NCBI RefSeq assembly: GCF_032484785.1
Contig: NZ_JAUETR010000001.1
Span: 682,001-746,000, forward strand
Length of the DNA stretch: 64,000 nt
Origin: Bradyrhizobium sp. SZCCHNS1050
GTDB taxonomy: Bacteria; Pseudomonadota; Alphaproteobacteria; Rhizobiales; Xanthobacteraceae
Direction: 5' to 3'
A program made the position numbers and the translations under genes. The stretch's first letter is position 1, and the number at the start of each line of letters is the position of its first letter. Shown piece after piece: positions 34,872 to 43,543 of the stretch. The notes beneath the pieces were generated by a model. The model searched no databases, was not told the origin of the DNA, and saw nothing but the letters and a program-made list of their open reading frames with translations.

Positions 34872-35666
34872 TCAAACGATCTTGATCGACATGTCCGGCA
34901 GGCCCTCGAGCTTGCACAAGAGCACGTCGCCCTTGACGACCGGGCCGACATTCTCCGGCGTGCCGGAATAGATGATGTCGCCGGCCTTCAGCTCGAACGC
35001 CTCGGACAGTTTCGCGATCTGCTCGGCGACGCTCCAGATCATCTTGGTGAGGTCGGAGTTCTGCCGGACCGTGCCGTTGACCGCGAGCGAGATCGCGCCC
35101 TTGGTGAAGTGGCCGACCTTCGCCACCGGATGGATCGGGCCGAGCACGGCGGCATGATCGAAACTCTTGCCGATCTCCCATGGCTTCTTCTCGGCGGCCA
35201 TGCCGTTCTGCAGGTCACGGCGGGTCATGTCGAGGCCGAGCGCGTAGCCATAGACATGATCGAGCGCGGACTCGGCGGGAATGTTGGTGCCGCCGGATTT
35301 CAGCGCCGCGACCAGTTCGACCTCGTGATGATAGTTCTTGGTCAGCGACGGATAAGGATGATCGGCGACCTCGCCGATCGCGACGTTCTGGATCGCGTCG
35401 GTCGGCTTCTGGAAGAAGAACGGCGGCTCGCGGTTCGGATCGGAGCCGCGCTCGATGGCATGCGCCGCGTAGTTGCGCCCGATGCAGTAGATGCGGCGGA
35501 CGGGGAACACGCCCTGCTCGCCGGCGATCGGAATGGTGGTCGCCGGCACGGCGAAGATCGGCTTCGGCCCGGCCTGTGCAGCGGCAGGGTAGGTGTCCGT
35601 CATGATCGCAGCCGCTGCCGCGGCGCTGCCGGCGACGAGGAGATCGCGGCGTGAGGTGTCTGCCAT
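34872..35666 (-). CDS. Tat-signal fumarylacetoacetate hydrolase-family protein
   Basis: A 264-residue FAH-fold protein whose N-terminus looks like a twin-arginine signal: TSRRDLLVAGSAAAAAAIM followed by ...PAAAQAGP. The catalytic domain shows YCIGRNYAAHAIERG, FFFQKPTDAI, HHEVELVAAL (acidic metal ligand) and SGTPENVGPVVKGD, all typical of FAH-family hydrolases/isomerases. FAH enzymes are normally cytoplasmic, so export would be unusual; the RR motif lacks the consensus F but has the right RRDxL form. It lies on the same strand as, but 3.6 kb from, a second FAH gene. The substrate is unknown. Confidence 0.82.
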   Translation of the reverse strand: MADTSRRDLLVAGSAAAAAAIMTDTYPAAAQAGPKPIFAVPATTIPIAGEQGVFPVRRIYCIGRNYAAHAIERGSDPNREPPFFFQKPTDAIQNVAIGEVADHPYPSLTKNYHHEVELVAALKSGGTNIPAESALDHVYGYALGLDMTRRDLQNGMAAEKKPWEIGKSFDHAAVLGPIHPVAKVGHFTKGAISLAVNGTVRQNSDLTKMIWSVAEQIAKLSEAFELKAGDIIYSGTPENVGPVVKGDVLLCKLEGLPDMSIKIV

Positions 35667-35852
35667 GGGGTTCCTCCTGGATCAGCCGTTGCGGCCGGCT
35701 GATTTGTTGGTGGTGGCGCGCCAGCATCGGCGCCCCGCTCAACTGATAAGCATATCCAGTATGCCAGCGCCACCATGCGCGCACGCGCCGTCGCCCTCGC
35801 AGCGCAACACGCGCCCGAAGCGATGCTCGAGACCCTCGCCGGAAACGCGAGG

Positions 35853-36250
35853 GCGCAGGGAAGGCCGGACCTCGACTGAGGCCCGTGGCCCGCCTGCGGA
35901 AAAATGCAGGCGGCAGGAACCACAGGTTCAGCCGGACAGACCCGGCCTTCCCTGCGCGATGGGTGAACGTCTGCTCCGAGCTCTCCCCGGGGACCGGCTT
36001 GTTTGCCCCCGTCACCTGCGCAACCCGTCAGGTCGGCATCAGGCTTGGCGCCAGCATCGGGGCGCCAGGACCACACGGCTTGAACGTCCGCGAGCTGACA
36101 GTCGTCTTGCGCAAAAGCGCCTGACAGACCCGCGGCCACCGCTCCCCGCCTCAACGTATCGTGACGACGCGTACGCCCCTCTGCATGAGGCGGGATGGAG
36201 GGAGGAGAGCACATCTTCCGATAAAACGAAAGTTGGAAATTTTTACGCCG
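35853..36250 (+). repeat. Bradyrhizobium-type decayed intergenic repeat, copy B
   Basis: Plus-strand copy of the element at 6630-7055 (there inverted). It starts with GCGCAGGGAAGGCCGG, carries the paired GGCCCGCCTGCG / ATGCAGGCGGCAG block, CCAGGACCACACGGCTTG and GAGGCGGGATGG, and ends near ACGAAAGTTGGAAATTTTT. Reading frames through it encode FSRTDPAFPARW-like peptides that are artefacts of the repeat. It lies in the 35667-36625 gap, which otherwise contains only a REP palindrome. Confidence 0.65.
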
Positions 36251-36404
36251 AGATCTGGACAGAGGCGATCGCGCTGAGCGCGCTGCGGAATTTTCGTTTT
36301 CGGCGCAGGCACGATCTGGATCATGAGAGGGGTTGCGGGGCGGCGCATCTTGTCGCGCCCGAGCCCGAGTCGCCCGACGGGCATGCACCGCCATCGGCAC
36401 GCGC

Positions 36405-36487
36405 GTAGCCCGGATGAGCGCAGCGACATCCGCGGGTCCCCTACGCCTCGTGCGATCCCGGATATCGCTGCGCTCATCCGGGCGACG
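36405..36487. repeat. REP-type palindromic element
   Basis: Imperfect inverted repeat with arms TAGCCCGGATGAGCGCAGCGA and, about 40 bp later, ATATCGCTGCGCTCATCCGGGCGACG. This GTAGCCCGGATGAGCGCAGCGA motif is a very common intergenic REP in Bradyrhizobium and related genera. It is noncoding. Confidence 0.75.
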
Positions 36488-36625
36488 CTACAGTCGGGCG
36501 TCGAAGGACGACCGCAGGCGGGCAGCCGGCACGTGATCTGCCGGACCTTCGCTCGCGTTTCCTCGTTATTCAAACCTGACGGCGCAACCGCGATGACCGA
36601 GCCGACACCACCGAGGAGACGCCGC

Positions 36626-37240
36626 ATGCTGATCTGGCTCGCAGGCGCCACCGTGCTTGTCCTCGCCGGCGCCGCCATTGCCGCAGGGCCGCTCATGAGC
36701 CGGGTCGAACATCCCAGATACGACGTCGTTTCGCGCGATGGCGACTTCGAAATCCGCGCCTATGCACCGATGATCATCGCGCAGGCCGAGGTGCAGGGCG
36801 CGCGCAAGCCGGCGATCGAGGAAGGCTTTCGCATCATCGCCGGCTACATTTTCGGCGCCAACCGTGCGAAAGCCAAGATCGCGATGACGGCACCGGTGCA
36901 GCAGCAGGCCAGCGCCACCATCGCGCCCGCCGATGGCGTCGCCAGCGACCGCTGGAGCATCAGCTTCGTGATGCCCTCGAACTGGTCGCTCGACACTCTG
37001 CCGCCGCCGGCCGATGCCCGGATCAAGCTGACGGCCCAGTCTGCGCAGCGCATGGTCGCGATCACCTTTTCGGGCTCCACCTCCGACGGCATCATCGCTG
37101 ACAAGACTCGCCAACTGCGCGACTACGCGCAGCGCAAGGGGCTGACCGTCACCGGATCGCCGCTGCTCGCGTTCTACAATCCGCCCTGGACCCTGCCGAT
37201 GCTGCGGCGGAACGAGGTCATGCTGGCGTGTAGTTGCTAA
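36626..37240 (+). CDS. SOUL family haem-binding protein
   Basis: A 204-residue membrane-anchored or exported SOUL-domain protein. A hydrophobic N-terminal segment (MLIWLAGATVLVLAGAAIAAG) is followed by the SOUL domain: HPRYDVVSRDGDFEIRAYAPMIIAQAEV, FRIIAGYIFGANRAKAKIAMTAPVQQQ, FVMPSNWSLDTLPPPAD and YNPPWTLPMLRRNEVM. SOUL proteins bind haem or tetrapyrroles; bacterial roles are poorly known. The ATG at 36626 has a strong GAGGAG ribosome site; an upstream ATG at 36593 would add 11 residues but has a weak one. It is isolated between repeats. Confidence 0.88.
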   Translation: MLIWLAGATVLVLAGAAIAAGPLMSRVEHPRYDVVSRDGDFEIRAYAPMIIAQAEVQGARKPAIEEGFRIIAGYIFGANRAKAKIAMTAPVQQQASATIAPADGVASDRWSISFVMPSNWSLDTLPPPADARIKLTAQSAQRMVAITFSGSTSDGIIADKTRQLRDYAQRKGLTVTGSPLLAFYNPPWTLPMLRRNEVMLACSC

Positions 37241-37347
37241 AGCGAGATGAGAGAGAGCGGCCTGATTTTGTAGTTAAGGTCGGCTCGCAACTGTCACCAC
37301 GACGCGCAACGAGCTCCCTCTCTGGCTTTGCCGAGCCCTCTCCTCGG

Positions 37348-37453
37348 TCATTCCGGGGCGCGCGCAGCGCGAACCCGGAATCCATCCTTCAGCACGTCGC
37401 GCGGCTCGATGGATTCCGGGCTCGTCGCGCTGGCGCGCGCCGCCCCGGAATGA
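37348..37453. repeat. Intergenic palindromic repeat (TCATTCCGGGGCG type)
   Basis: Arms TCATTCCGGGGCG...CCCGGAATCCAT and ATGGATTCCGGG...GCCCCGGAATGA form a long imperfect hairpin of about 106 bp. This is another widespread rhizobial/Bradyrhizobium intergenic repeat; it lies downstream of the SOUL gene and convergent with the cyclase gene, where it may also help end transcripts. Confidence 0.7.
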
Positions 37454-37510
37454 CGCGAAGATCAAACGCGCCAGAACCCATGTCGTGACTTCAATCGGAG
37501 ATTAGCCGCC

Positions 37511-38287
37511 TCACCCCTCGATGATCGCCACCGCCCGCGTCCATCCGGCCGAGGCGCGCTCGATCTTGACCGGGAAACACGACACCATGAACCCCGTCGA
37601 CGGCAGTTGCTCCAGATTGTGCAGCTTCTCAAGATGGCAATAGCCGATGTGGCGTCCGGCCTTGTGGCCTTCCCAGATCAGCGCGGCATCGTGGGTCTCG
37701 GCGTATCTCTGCGCGGTGAACACGAACGGCGCGTCCCAGCTCCAGCCGTCGGTGCCGGTCAGGCGCACGCCGCGCTCGAGCAGATACATCGTCGCCTCAT
37801 AGCCCATGCCGCAGCCCGAATTGACGTAGTTGGCCTGGCCGAAGCGCGCGCCGGCCGAGGTATTGACCACGACGATCTCGAGCGGCGACAGCGTGTGGCC
37901 GATGCGCTTGAGCTCATCCTCGACATCCCTCGCGGTCACCACATAGCCGTCCGGGAAACGACGGAAGTCGAGCTTCACGCCCGGCTGCAAACACCACTCC
38001 AGCGGCACCTCGTCGATGGTCCAGGCGCGCTCGCCGCGATTCATCGTCGGATGAAAATGCCAGGGCGCATCGAGATGCGTGCCGTTGTGGGTCGAAAGAT
38101 TCACCTGCTCGACCGCCCAGCCCTGCCCGTCCGGCAGATCCTCGGCTTTCAGCCCGTCGAAGAACTGCAGCATGCGCGGCAGGCCCTGCTGATGGTCGAT
38201 ATAGGTGATGGTCGGATGATTGCCGGGCGGATCGGCGGGCACGTCGTTCTGCAAGGGCACGGAGATGTCGATCAGTCTGCGGGCCAT
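37511..38287 (-). CDS. Cyclase/kynurenine formamidase-family metal hydrolase
   Basis: A 258-residue protein of the 'putative cyclase' (KynB-like) family. The metal-binding hallmark HNGTHLDAPWHF (~residues 67-78) is complete, and the C-terminal half has GTDGWSWDAPF and a His-containing GHKAGRHIGYCHLEKL. Family members hydrolyse amides or lactone-like bonds, e.g. N-formylkynurenine. A GAGAGGA ribosome site supports the ATG at 38287. It follows an FAH-family gene by 50 bp on the same strand, so the two probably act in one degradative pathway. Confidence 0.87.
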   Translation of the reverse strand: MARRLIDISVPLQNDVPADPPGNHPTITYIDHQQGLPRMLQFFDGLKAEDLPDGQGWAVEQVNLSTHNGTHLDAPWHFHPTMNRGERAWTIDEVPLEWCLQPGVKLDFRRFPDGYVVTARDVEDELKRIGHTLSPLEIVVVNTSAGARFGQANYVNSGCGMGYEATMYLLERGVRLTGTDGWSWDAPFVFTAQRYAETHDAALIWEGHKAGRHIGYCHLEKLHNLEQLPSTGFMVSCFPVKIERASAGWTRAVAIIEG

Positions 38288-38337
38288 GGGCGGTCCTCTC
38301 GCTTTGTCGTTATTGGTTGTTGTCGTCGGCAGCAGGA

Positions 38338-39327
38338 TCAGACGTCCTGCCGCTCGACCTTGTTCTTCAGGATGCCGATCTTCTCGACCTCGAGCTCGAT
38401 CACGTCGCCATGTTCGAGATACCAGCCGAGCTCGAGACCGCAGCCGTTGCCGACGGTGCCCGAGCCGATGAACTCGCCGGGCATCAGGGTCTCGTCCTTG
38501 CTGATATAGGCGATCAGCTCCTCGAACGAAAATAGCATGCCCTCGCTGACGCCACGCGAGCGGACCTCGCCGTTGACCCGCGCCTCCATCTTCAGGCGAT
38601 AGGGATCGCCGATCTCGTCGGGGGTCACGATCCACGGCCCCATCACGTTGCCGCCGTCAAAGCTCTTGCCTTTGGAGGGGCCGAGCCGGCCGTCCATCTC
38701 GATGCGCTGCGTGTCGCGCGCGGAGAAGTCGTTGAAGATCGTGAAGCCGAAGATGTGATCGCGCGCCTTCGCGGCCGGAATATCCTTGCCTTTGCCCCTG
38801 GTGATGATGCCGAACTCCAGCTCATAGTCCATCACCTTGCTGTAGCGCGGCCATTTCACCGTCGTGTTCGGGCCACGCACGCTGAAGCGGTTGGTGATGT
38901 AGAAGATCGGGACCTTGCGATAGACCTCGGGCAATTCGCCGAGCGGCTCGGCATCGATGCGCGCGAGCTCCTGCGCGTCGCCGCGCTGCCGCGCCGCGAG
39001 CTTTCGCTGGCCGCGCGGCGCCTGCAGGATGTGCAGCGGAAACGACATGCCGTCGCGCATCTGCCGCGGCTCCGGCACCGGGGCCAGCAGCTCGGTGCCG
39101 CCGACGTCGCGCGAGAGGCTTTCGTCGCTGCCATGGCGCTCGACCAGCGCGCGTGCTGCGTCGAGCGCGGCTTCGCCGGCATCGATCAACGACAGCATCG
39201 AGCCGAACGCCGGATTGCTCTTGCCAGCACGATCGGCGGCCGCGGTGAGGTCGAAAAGCTTGGAATCGCCGCCATGGACGACGCCGATCCGCTCCCCGCC
39301 TTCCGCCCGAAATGTCGCAAGTTTCAC
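38338..39327 (-). CDS. Fumarylacetoacetate hydrolase-family protein
   Basis: A 329-residue FAH-family enzyme with N-terminal domain (KLATFRAEGGERIGVVHGG) and catalytic domain: RDGMSFPLHILQAPRG, FYITNRFSVRGPN, acidic ligands in DYELEFGIITRGKGKDIP and GSGTVGNGCGLELGWYLEHGDVIELEVEKIG. Family members cleave or isomerise C-C bonds in diketo or oxo acids, as in late aromatic catabolism. It starts with GTG after a GGGGAGG site. It is divergent from the ABC transporter operon, with an AT-rich 99-bp spacer, and co-directional with the cyclase gene. Confidence 0.9.
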   Translation of the reverse strand: MKLATFRAEGGERIGVVHGGDSKLFDLTAAADRAGKSNPAFGSMLSLIDAGEAALDAARALVERHGSDESLSRDVGGTELLAPVPEPRQMRDGMSFPLHILQAPRGQRKLAARQRGDAQELARIDAEPLGELPEVYRKVPIFYITNRFSVRGPNTTVKWPRYSKVMDYELEFGIITRGKGKDIPAAKARDHIFGFTIFNDFSARDTQRIEMDGRLGPSKGKSFDGGNVMGPWIVTPDEIGDPYRLKMEARVNGEVRSRGVSEGMLFSFEELIAYISKDETLMPGEFIGSGTVGNGCGLELGWYLEHGDVIELEVEKIGILKNKVERQDV

Positions 39328-39426
39328 GCTGGCCTCCCCTTGTGTTCTGTCTAAAAATATACAAACATATAAAATATCGATAAACAAGAGGCGTCCGAGA
39401 GACGGGCGCCCGGGGAGGAGTCAAGG
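39328..39426. promoter_or_regulatory. Divergent promoter region of the FAH/cyclase and ABC units
   Basis: The 99-bp spacer contains a strikingly AT-rich core (CTAAAAATATACAAACATAT and the following AAAATATCGATAAA) in an otherwise GC-rich region. It includes ATAT-N6-ATAT symmetry and flanking CTTGT/ACAAG. It must drive both units, and the GntR-type regulator at 40362 is the obvious candidate to bind here. Exact operators are not resolved. Confidence 0.5.
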
Positions 39427-40362
39427 ATGCGTCATCGGATCATCAGTGCTGCGCTCGGATCGGTGCTGGCCACGCTTGTGCTCACATCTGCGACACGCGC
39501 GGAGAAGATCCAGATCGGCTGCACCGCCACCTCGGACTGCGCCTCGGCGATGGTCGCGGTCGATGAGGGTCTCTTCAAGAAGCACGGGCTCGACGCAGAG
39601 ATGGTGCTGATCGGGATCAACTCGAACATCCCCGCCGCCATCCTCTCCAACTCGATCCAGATCGGCGGGCCGACATCGACCGTGTTCCTCCAGGCCGCCG
39701 ACGGTGGGCTCGACCTCGTCGCGGTCTCCGGCGCCTCGATCATGAACAAGACCTCGAACGATGCGGTCGCCGCCTTCGTGCGCAACGGCATCACCATCAC
39801 TGGGCCGCAGGACTTCAAGGGCAAGAAGGTCGGCGCCCCCGGCATCGGCGCCTTCCTGCACGTGCTGTTCGTGAAATGGCTGGTCGAGAAGGGCGTCGAT
39901 CCACGAAGCGTCAACTTCGTCGAGGTGACGTTTCCGACTATGGCCGACACCATCAAGTCGGGCGGCGTCGATGCGGTGCTGACGGCCGAACCGTTCGTGA
40001 CGCGCATGACCAATGCCAGCCTCGGCACGGTCGGCGCGCGCTACGCCGCCGAACTCGCCCGCACCGAGCCGATCATCTTCTATGCGGCCTCGCGCGAATG
40101 GGCCGAGAAGAACCCGGAGACGGTGAAGAAATTCCGCGCCGCCATCGCGGAGGCCGCCCCAATCGTGAACAATGATCGTGAGAAGGCCTCGGCCGCCATC
40201 GCCAAATTCACCAAGCAGCCGCTGGAGTTGGTCAAGCTGACGGCGCCGAACTACGCCGAGCCGGTGCTGAAGCCCGAGCAGCTGGCGTGGTGGATCGACG
40301 TGATGTCGGCGCAGAAGATGTTGCAGAGCAAGCTCGATCTCAAGACATTGATCCTCAACTGA
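39427..40362 (+). CDS. NMT1/NitT-TauT-type ABC substrate-binding protein
   Basis: A 311-residue periplasmic binding protein with signal peptide (ALGSVLATLVLTSATRAE). Typical features: CASAMVAVDEGLFKKHGLDAEMV, ILSNSIQIGGPTSTVFLQAADGGLDLVAV, FKGKKVGAPGIGAFLHVLF and GGVDAVLTAEPF. It starts a five-gene operon with the GntR regulator, ATPase and two permeases. Neighbouring cyclase and FAH genes suggest the ligand is an aromatic or oxo-acid carbon source rather than nitrate or taurine (inference). A GGGGAGGAG ribosome site is present. Confidence 0.87.
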   Translation: MRHRIISAALGSVLATLVLTSATRAEKIQIGCTATSDCASAMVAVDEGLFKKHGLDAEMVLIGINSNIPAAILSNSIQIGGPTSTVFLQAADGGLDLVAVSGASIMNKTSNDAVAAFVRNGITITGPQDFKGKKVGAPGIGAFLHVLFVKWLVEKGVDPRSVNFVEVTFPTMADTIKSGGVDAVLTAEPFVTRMTNASLGTVGARYAAELARTEPIIFYAASREWAEKNPETVKKFRAAIAEAAPIVNNDREKASAAIAKFTKQPLELVKLTAPNYAEPVLKPEQLAWWIDVMSAQKMLQSKLDLKTLILN

Positions 40363-41060
40363 TGACGGCAACGAACCCGATCCTGCAGACTGAGCCGACG
40401 AGCGGCGACACGCTCAGCGAGCGCGCCGCCGCCCTGATCGAGCGCGACATCGTCGCCGGCATTCTGGCCCCCGGCTCGCGTCTGGGGATCGTCGAGCTTG
40501 CCAAGCGCTACGAGATCGGGCCGACGCCGCTGCGCGAGGGGCTGTCGCGGCTGGTGTCGCGCGGCCTGATCGTCGGCATCGGCCAGCGCGGTTTTCGCGT
40601 CGCCGAGGTCAGCCGCGACGATCTCGTCGACATCACGCGCATGCGCACTGTCGTAGAGAAAGAGGCGCTGCGGCTGGCGATGCAGAGCGGCGACGACCAA
40701 TGGGAGGCCGGCATCATCGCCGCGCTCCATCAGATGCGCCGCTACATCCAGCGCATGCAGAGCGAGTTCCGCGAAGGCGCGCCGGAGTTCGATCGCTTGC
40801 ACAAGGCGTTTCACACCGCGCTGCTGGCGGCCTGCGGATCACGGCGCCTGCTTGCCGCTCATTCGGATCTCTACGACCAGGCCTATCGCTACCGCCGCGT
40901 GATGATGCGCAGCTTCGAGGATGGCAGCGGATTCATCAAGGAGCACGAGACGCTCGCCGACCTCGTGCTCGCGCGCAATGCCGCCGCGGCCCAAGCGCGG
41001 CTTGAGGCACATCTGTGCTCGACCGTCGATATCGTCTATCCGCATCCGAAGGGAGCCTGA
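40362..41060 (+). CDS. GntR-family transcriptional regulator (FadR/FCD type)
   Basis: A 232-residue regulator: an N-terminal winged helix (GSRLGIVELAKRYEIGPTPLREGLSRLVSRGLIV) and a C-terminal all-helical FCD domain with metal-site residues in ITRMRTVVEKEALRLA, FHTALLAACGSRRLL and HETLADLVLARNAAAAQARLEAHL. The ATG overlaps the stop of the binding-protein gene. It probably represses the divergent FAH/cyclase and ABC units until the substrate or an intermediate binds. Confidence 0.9.
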   Translation: MTATNPILQTEPTSGDTLSERAAALIERDIVAGILAPGSRLGIVELAKRYEIGPTPLREGLSRLVSRGLIVGIGQRGFRVAEVSRDDLVDITRMRTVVEKEALRLAMQSGDDQWEAGIIAALHQMRRYIQRMQSEFREGAPEFDRLHKAFHTALLAACGSRRLLAAHSDLYDQAYRYRRVMMRSFEDGSGFIKEHETLADLVLARNAAAAQARLEAHLCSTVDIVYPHPKGA

Positions 41061-41061
41061 G

Positions 41062-41865
41062 ATGGCAGAGCCTGCCCTCGCATTGGTGCAATCATCTCCC
41101 TCGCCTGCGCGCGCGCAGATCGCCTTCGACGATGTCGCGCTGGTGCTCGGCGGCAAGACGATCATCGACACGATCAGCCTGGAGGTCGCATCTGGCGAGA
41201 TCCTGTGCGTGGTCGGCGCCTCCGGCTGCGGCAAGACCACGGCGCTGCGGCTGGCGGCCGGGCTGTACCAGCCGACCGGCGGCAGCGTGCGCTTCGAGGG
41301 CGAGGCGATGCGCGCGCCGCGGCGCGAGATCGCCGTCGTGTTCCAGGACTATGGCAAGGCGCTGCTGCCGTGGCGCACCGCCGCCGGCAACATCTCGCTG
41401 GCCTTGGAGACGATCGGAATGCCCTCCGCACAGCGCGAGGCGCGCATCGCCGAGTTGCTCGCCAAGGTCGGGCTCGCCGGCCATGCGGCCAAATATCCGA
41501 CCGAGATGTCGGGCGGCATGCAGCAGCGGCTGCAGATCGCGCGCTGCCTCGCGCAGGATCCGAAGGTGCTGCTGATGGATGAGCCGTTCGGCGCGCTGGA
41601 CGCGATGACGCGCCAGGGACTGCAGGACGAGATGCTGGCGCTGGTGGCGGCGACCGGCGCCACCGTCGTGTTCGTCACGCATGATCTCGAGGAGGCGATC
41701 TATCTCGGCGACCGCGTGGTCGGCCTGCTGCCGCATCCCGGCCGCGTCGGCCTGGAATTGAAGATCGGCCTGCCGCGGCCGCGCGACCAGTTGGCGACGC
41801 GCGAGCATCCGGAGTTCCTGCGGCTGCGGCGCGAGTTGTTCGACTTCATCAAGGCGAGCGAATGA
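41062..41865 (+). CDS. ABC transporter ATP-binding protein, NitT/TauT type
   Basis: A 267-residue ATPase with Walker A GASGCGKTT, Q-loop VFQDYGKALLPWRT, signature MSGGMQQR, Walker B VLLMDEPFGALD and switch His in THDLEEA. It energises the importer with the two permeases that follow by 4-bp overlaps. It begins one base after the GntR stop. Confidence 0.93.
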   Translation: MAEPALALVQSSPSPARAQIAFDDVALVLGGKTIIDTISLEVASGEILCVVGASGCGKTTALRLAAGLYQPTGGSVRFEGEAMRAPRREIAVVFQDYGKALLPWRTAAGNISLALETIGMPSAQREARIAELLAKVGLAGHAAKYPTEMSGGMQQRLQIARCLAQDPKVLLMDEPFGALDAMTRQGLQDEMLALVAATGATVVFVTHDLEEAIYLGDRVVGLLPHPGRVGLELKIGLPRPRDQLATREHPEFLRLRRELFDFIKASE

Positions 41866-42629
41866 CGATGCCGGATCGCATCAAGCCCGCGCTGCTGCCG
41901 TTCGCGGCACTGCTCGTGTTCGAAGCCTGGATGCGGCTCGCCGGCGTGCAGAGCGACTCGCTGGCGCCGCCGAGCGCGATCGCGCTCGCCTTGCTGGGCG
42001 CGCTGACCGACGGCTCGCTGCTGGCGGCGACGCGCGACACGCTCGCCTCGGTGTTCGCCGGCCTCGCGCTCGGCGGCACCATCGGCCTCGTGCTGGGCAT
42101 CGCGCTCGGCCTGTCGCCTATCTTCAACCGGCTGATGGAGGTCACGATCGAGGCGATCAGGCCCATTCCTTCAGTGGCGCTGCTGCCGATCGCGCTGATC
42201 GCGCTCGGCTTCGGCTATCGCATGGAGATCGCGATCGTCGCCTTTGCCTGCGTCTGGCCGGTGCTGATCGTGACGCGTGCCGCGGTGGGCGGCATCGAGC
42301 CGCGGCTGATCGAGGTGGCGCGCGTGCTGCGGCTGACGCAGCGCGATCGCATCAGGAAGATCGTCATCCCCGCCGCCCTGCCCCGCATCTTTCTGGCGTT
42401 CCGGCTCGCCGCCGGCATCGCGCTGATCGTCGCGGTCACGGTGGAGATCGCGATCAACCCGCTCGGCCTCGGCGCCGCCATCATGACCGCGCAGCAGGCG
42501 TTGCGGCCCGATCTGATGCTGGCCTATCTGGTATGGATCGGCGTGACCGGGTTTGCGCTCAATACCGCGCTGATGGCTGCACAACAAAGCTTGTTCGAGC
42601 GCGCGGCCGCGATGGGAGACCCCGCATGA
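41862..42629 (+). CDS. ABC transporter permease, NitT/TauT type (first)
   Basis: A 255-residue inner-membrane permease with about six segments; the EAA-like cytoplasmic loop is IEVARVLRLTQRDRIRKIVIPAALPRIFLAFRLAAGIAL near residues 148-186. It is coupled by ATGA overlaps to the ATPase before it and the second permease after it. The pair is probably a heterodimeric channel, whereas many NMT1-type importers use a single permease gene. Confidence 0.9.
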   Translation: MTMPDRIKPALLPFAALLVFEAWMRLAGVQSDSLAPPSAIALALLGALTDGSLLAATRDTLASVFAGLALGGTIGLVLGIALGLSPIFNRLMEVTIEAIRPIPSVALLPIALIALGFGYRMEIAIVAFACVWPVLIVTRAAVGGIEPRLIEVARVLRLTQRDRIRKIVIPAALPRIFLAFRLAAGIALIVAVTVEIAINPLGLGAAIMTAQQALRPDLMLAYLVWIGVTGFALNTALMAAQQSLFERAAAMGDPA

Positions 42630-43393
42630 AGTGGTCGGTCGCCGCCTGGCGCCTCGCCAGCTTCGCCGTCGCCGCCGGCATCATCGTGCTGTGGCAGTGC
42701 GCCGCCGATCAGCGGCTGATATCACCGGTGTTTCTTCCCAGCCCCGACCGCGCCTGGGCGGCGCTGCTGCGCGGCTTCACGAGCGGCGATCTCCTGACCA
42801 AGCTCACGGGCACCCTCACGCATATGGCCTATGGCTGGCTGCTCGCCTCCGCCGCCGGCATCGCGCTCGGCGCCATGATCGGCTCCTCGAAGGCGATGCG
42901 CATCTACGTCGCACCGACCCTGGAGCTGCTGCGGCCGCTGCCGGTCTCAGCGATCATTCCTGTCGCCATCGCCGTTCTTGGACTGAGCCAGGGCATGGCG
43001 CTGTTCGTGATCGCGTTCGGCTCGCTGTGGCCGCTGCTGCTCGGGACGATCCACGGCTTCGCCGCGGTCGAACCACGACTCTACGAAGTCGCGCGGGTGC
43101 TGCACATGTCGCGGCTCGCCGTGATCTTCAAGATCGCGCTGCCATCGGCGGCACCCGACATCCTCGCCGGCATGCGGCTGAGCCTCACGGTCGCGCTGAT
43201 CCTCGCCGTCGTCTGCGAGATGCTCGCCGGTCTCGACGGCCTCGGCCAATGGGTGCTGCTGTCGGCGCGCTCGTTCCGCTCGGCGGATCTGTTTGCCGGC
43301 GTGATGCTGCTCGGAATCATCGGCTACACGACCGCGCTCGCGATGGGCGCGGCCGAGAGCCGGCTGCTGCGCTGGCAGCACGCGCGGCGCTGA
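42626..43393 (+). CDS. ABC transporter permease, NitT/TauT type (second)
   Basis: A 255-residue permease with the EAA-like loop YEVARVLHMSRLAVIFKIALPSAAPDILAGMRLS. It is homologous to, but clearly different from, the preceding permease, suggesting heterodimer formation rather than a recent duplication. It is the last gene of the operon. The following 150 bp contain no clear plus-strand terminator. Confidence 0.9.
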   Translation: MKWSVAAWRLASFAVAAGIIVLWQCAADQRLISPVFLPSPDRAWAALLRGFTSGDLLTKLTGTLTHMAYGWLLASAAGIALGAMIGSSKAMRIYVAPTLELLRPLPVSAIIPVAIAVLGLSQGMALFVIAFGSLWPLLLGTIHGFAAVEPRLYEVARVLHMSRLAVIFKIALPSAAPDILAGMRLSLTVALILAVVCEMLAGLDGLGQWVLLSARSFRSADLFAGVMLLGIIGYTTALAMGAAESRLLRWQHARR

Positions 43394-43543
43394 GGCTCCG
43401 GTCGCACGCGCCCGGTCGGCGACGCGGCGTGGGGCGATCTCGATCTCACACTGTCGCGGAGATATCACCGGCTTGGAGGAGCGCGACTGGACCGAACGCC
43501 CATGGGGCCGATTGCGGGGGCCAGAGCACCACCCCACCCCCCT

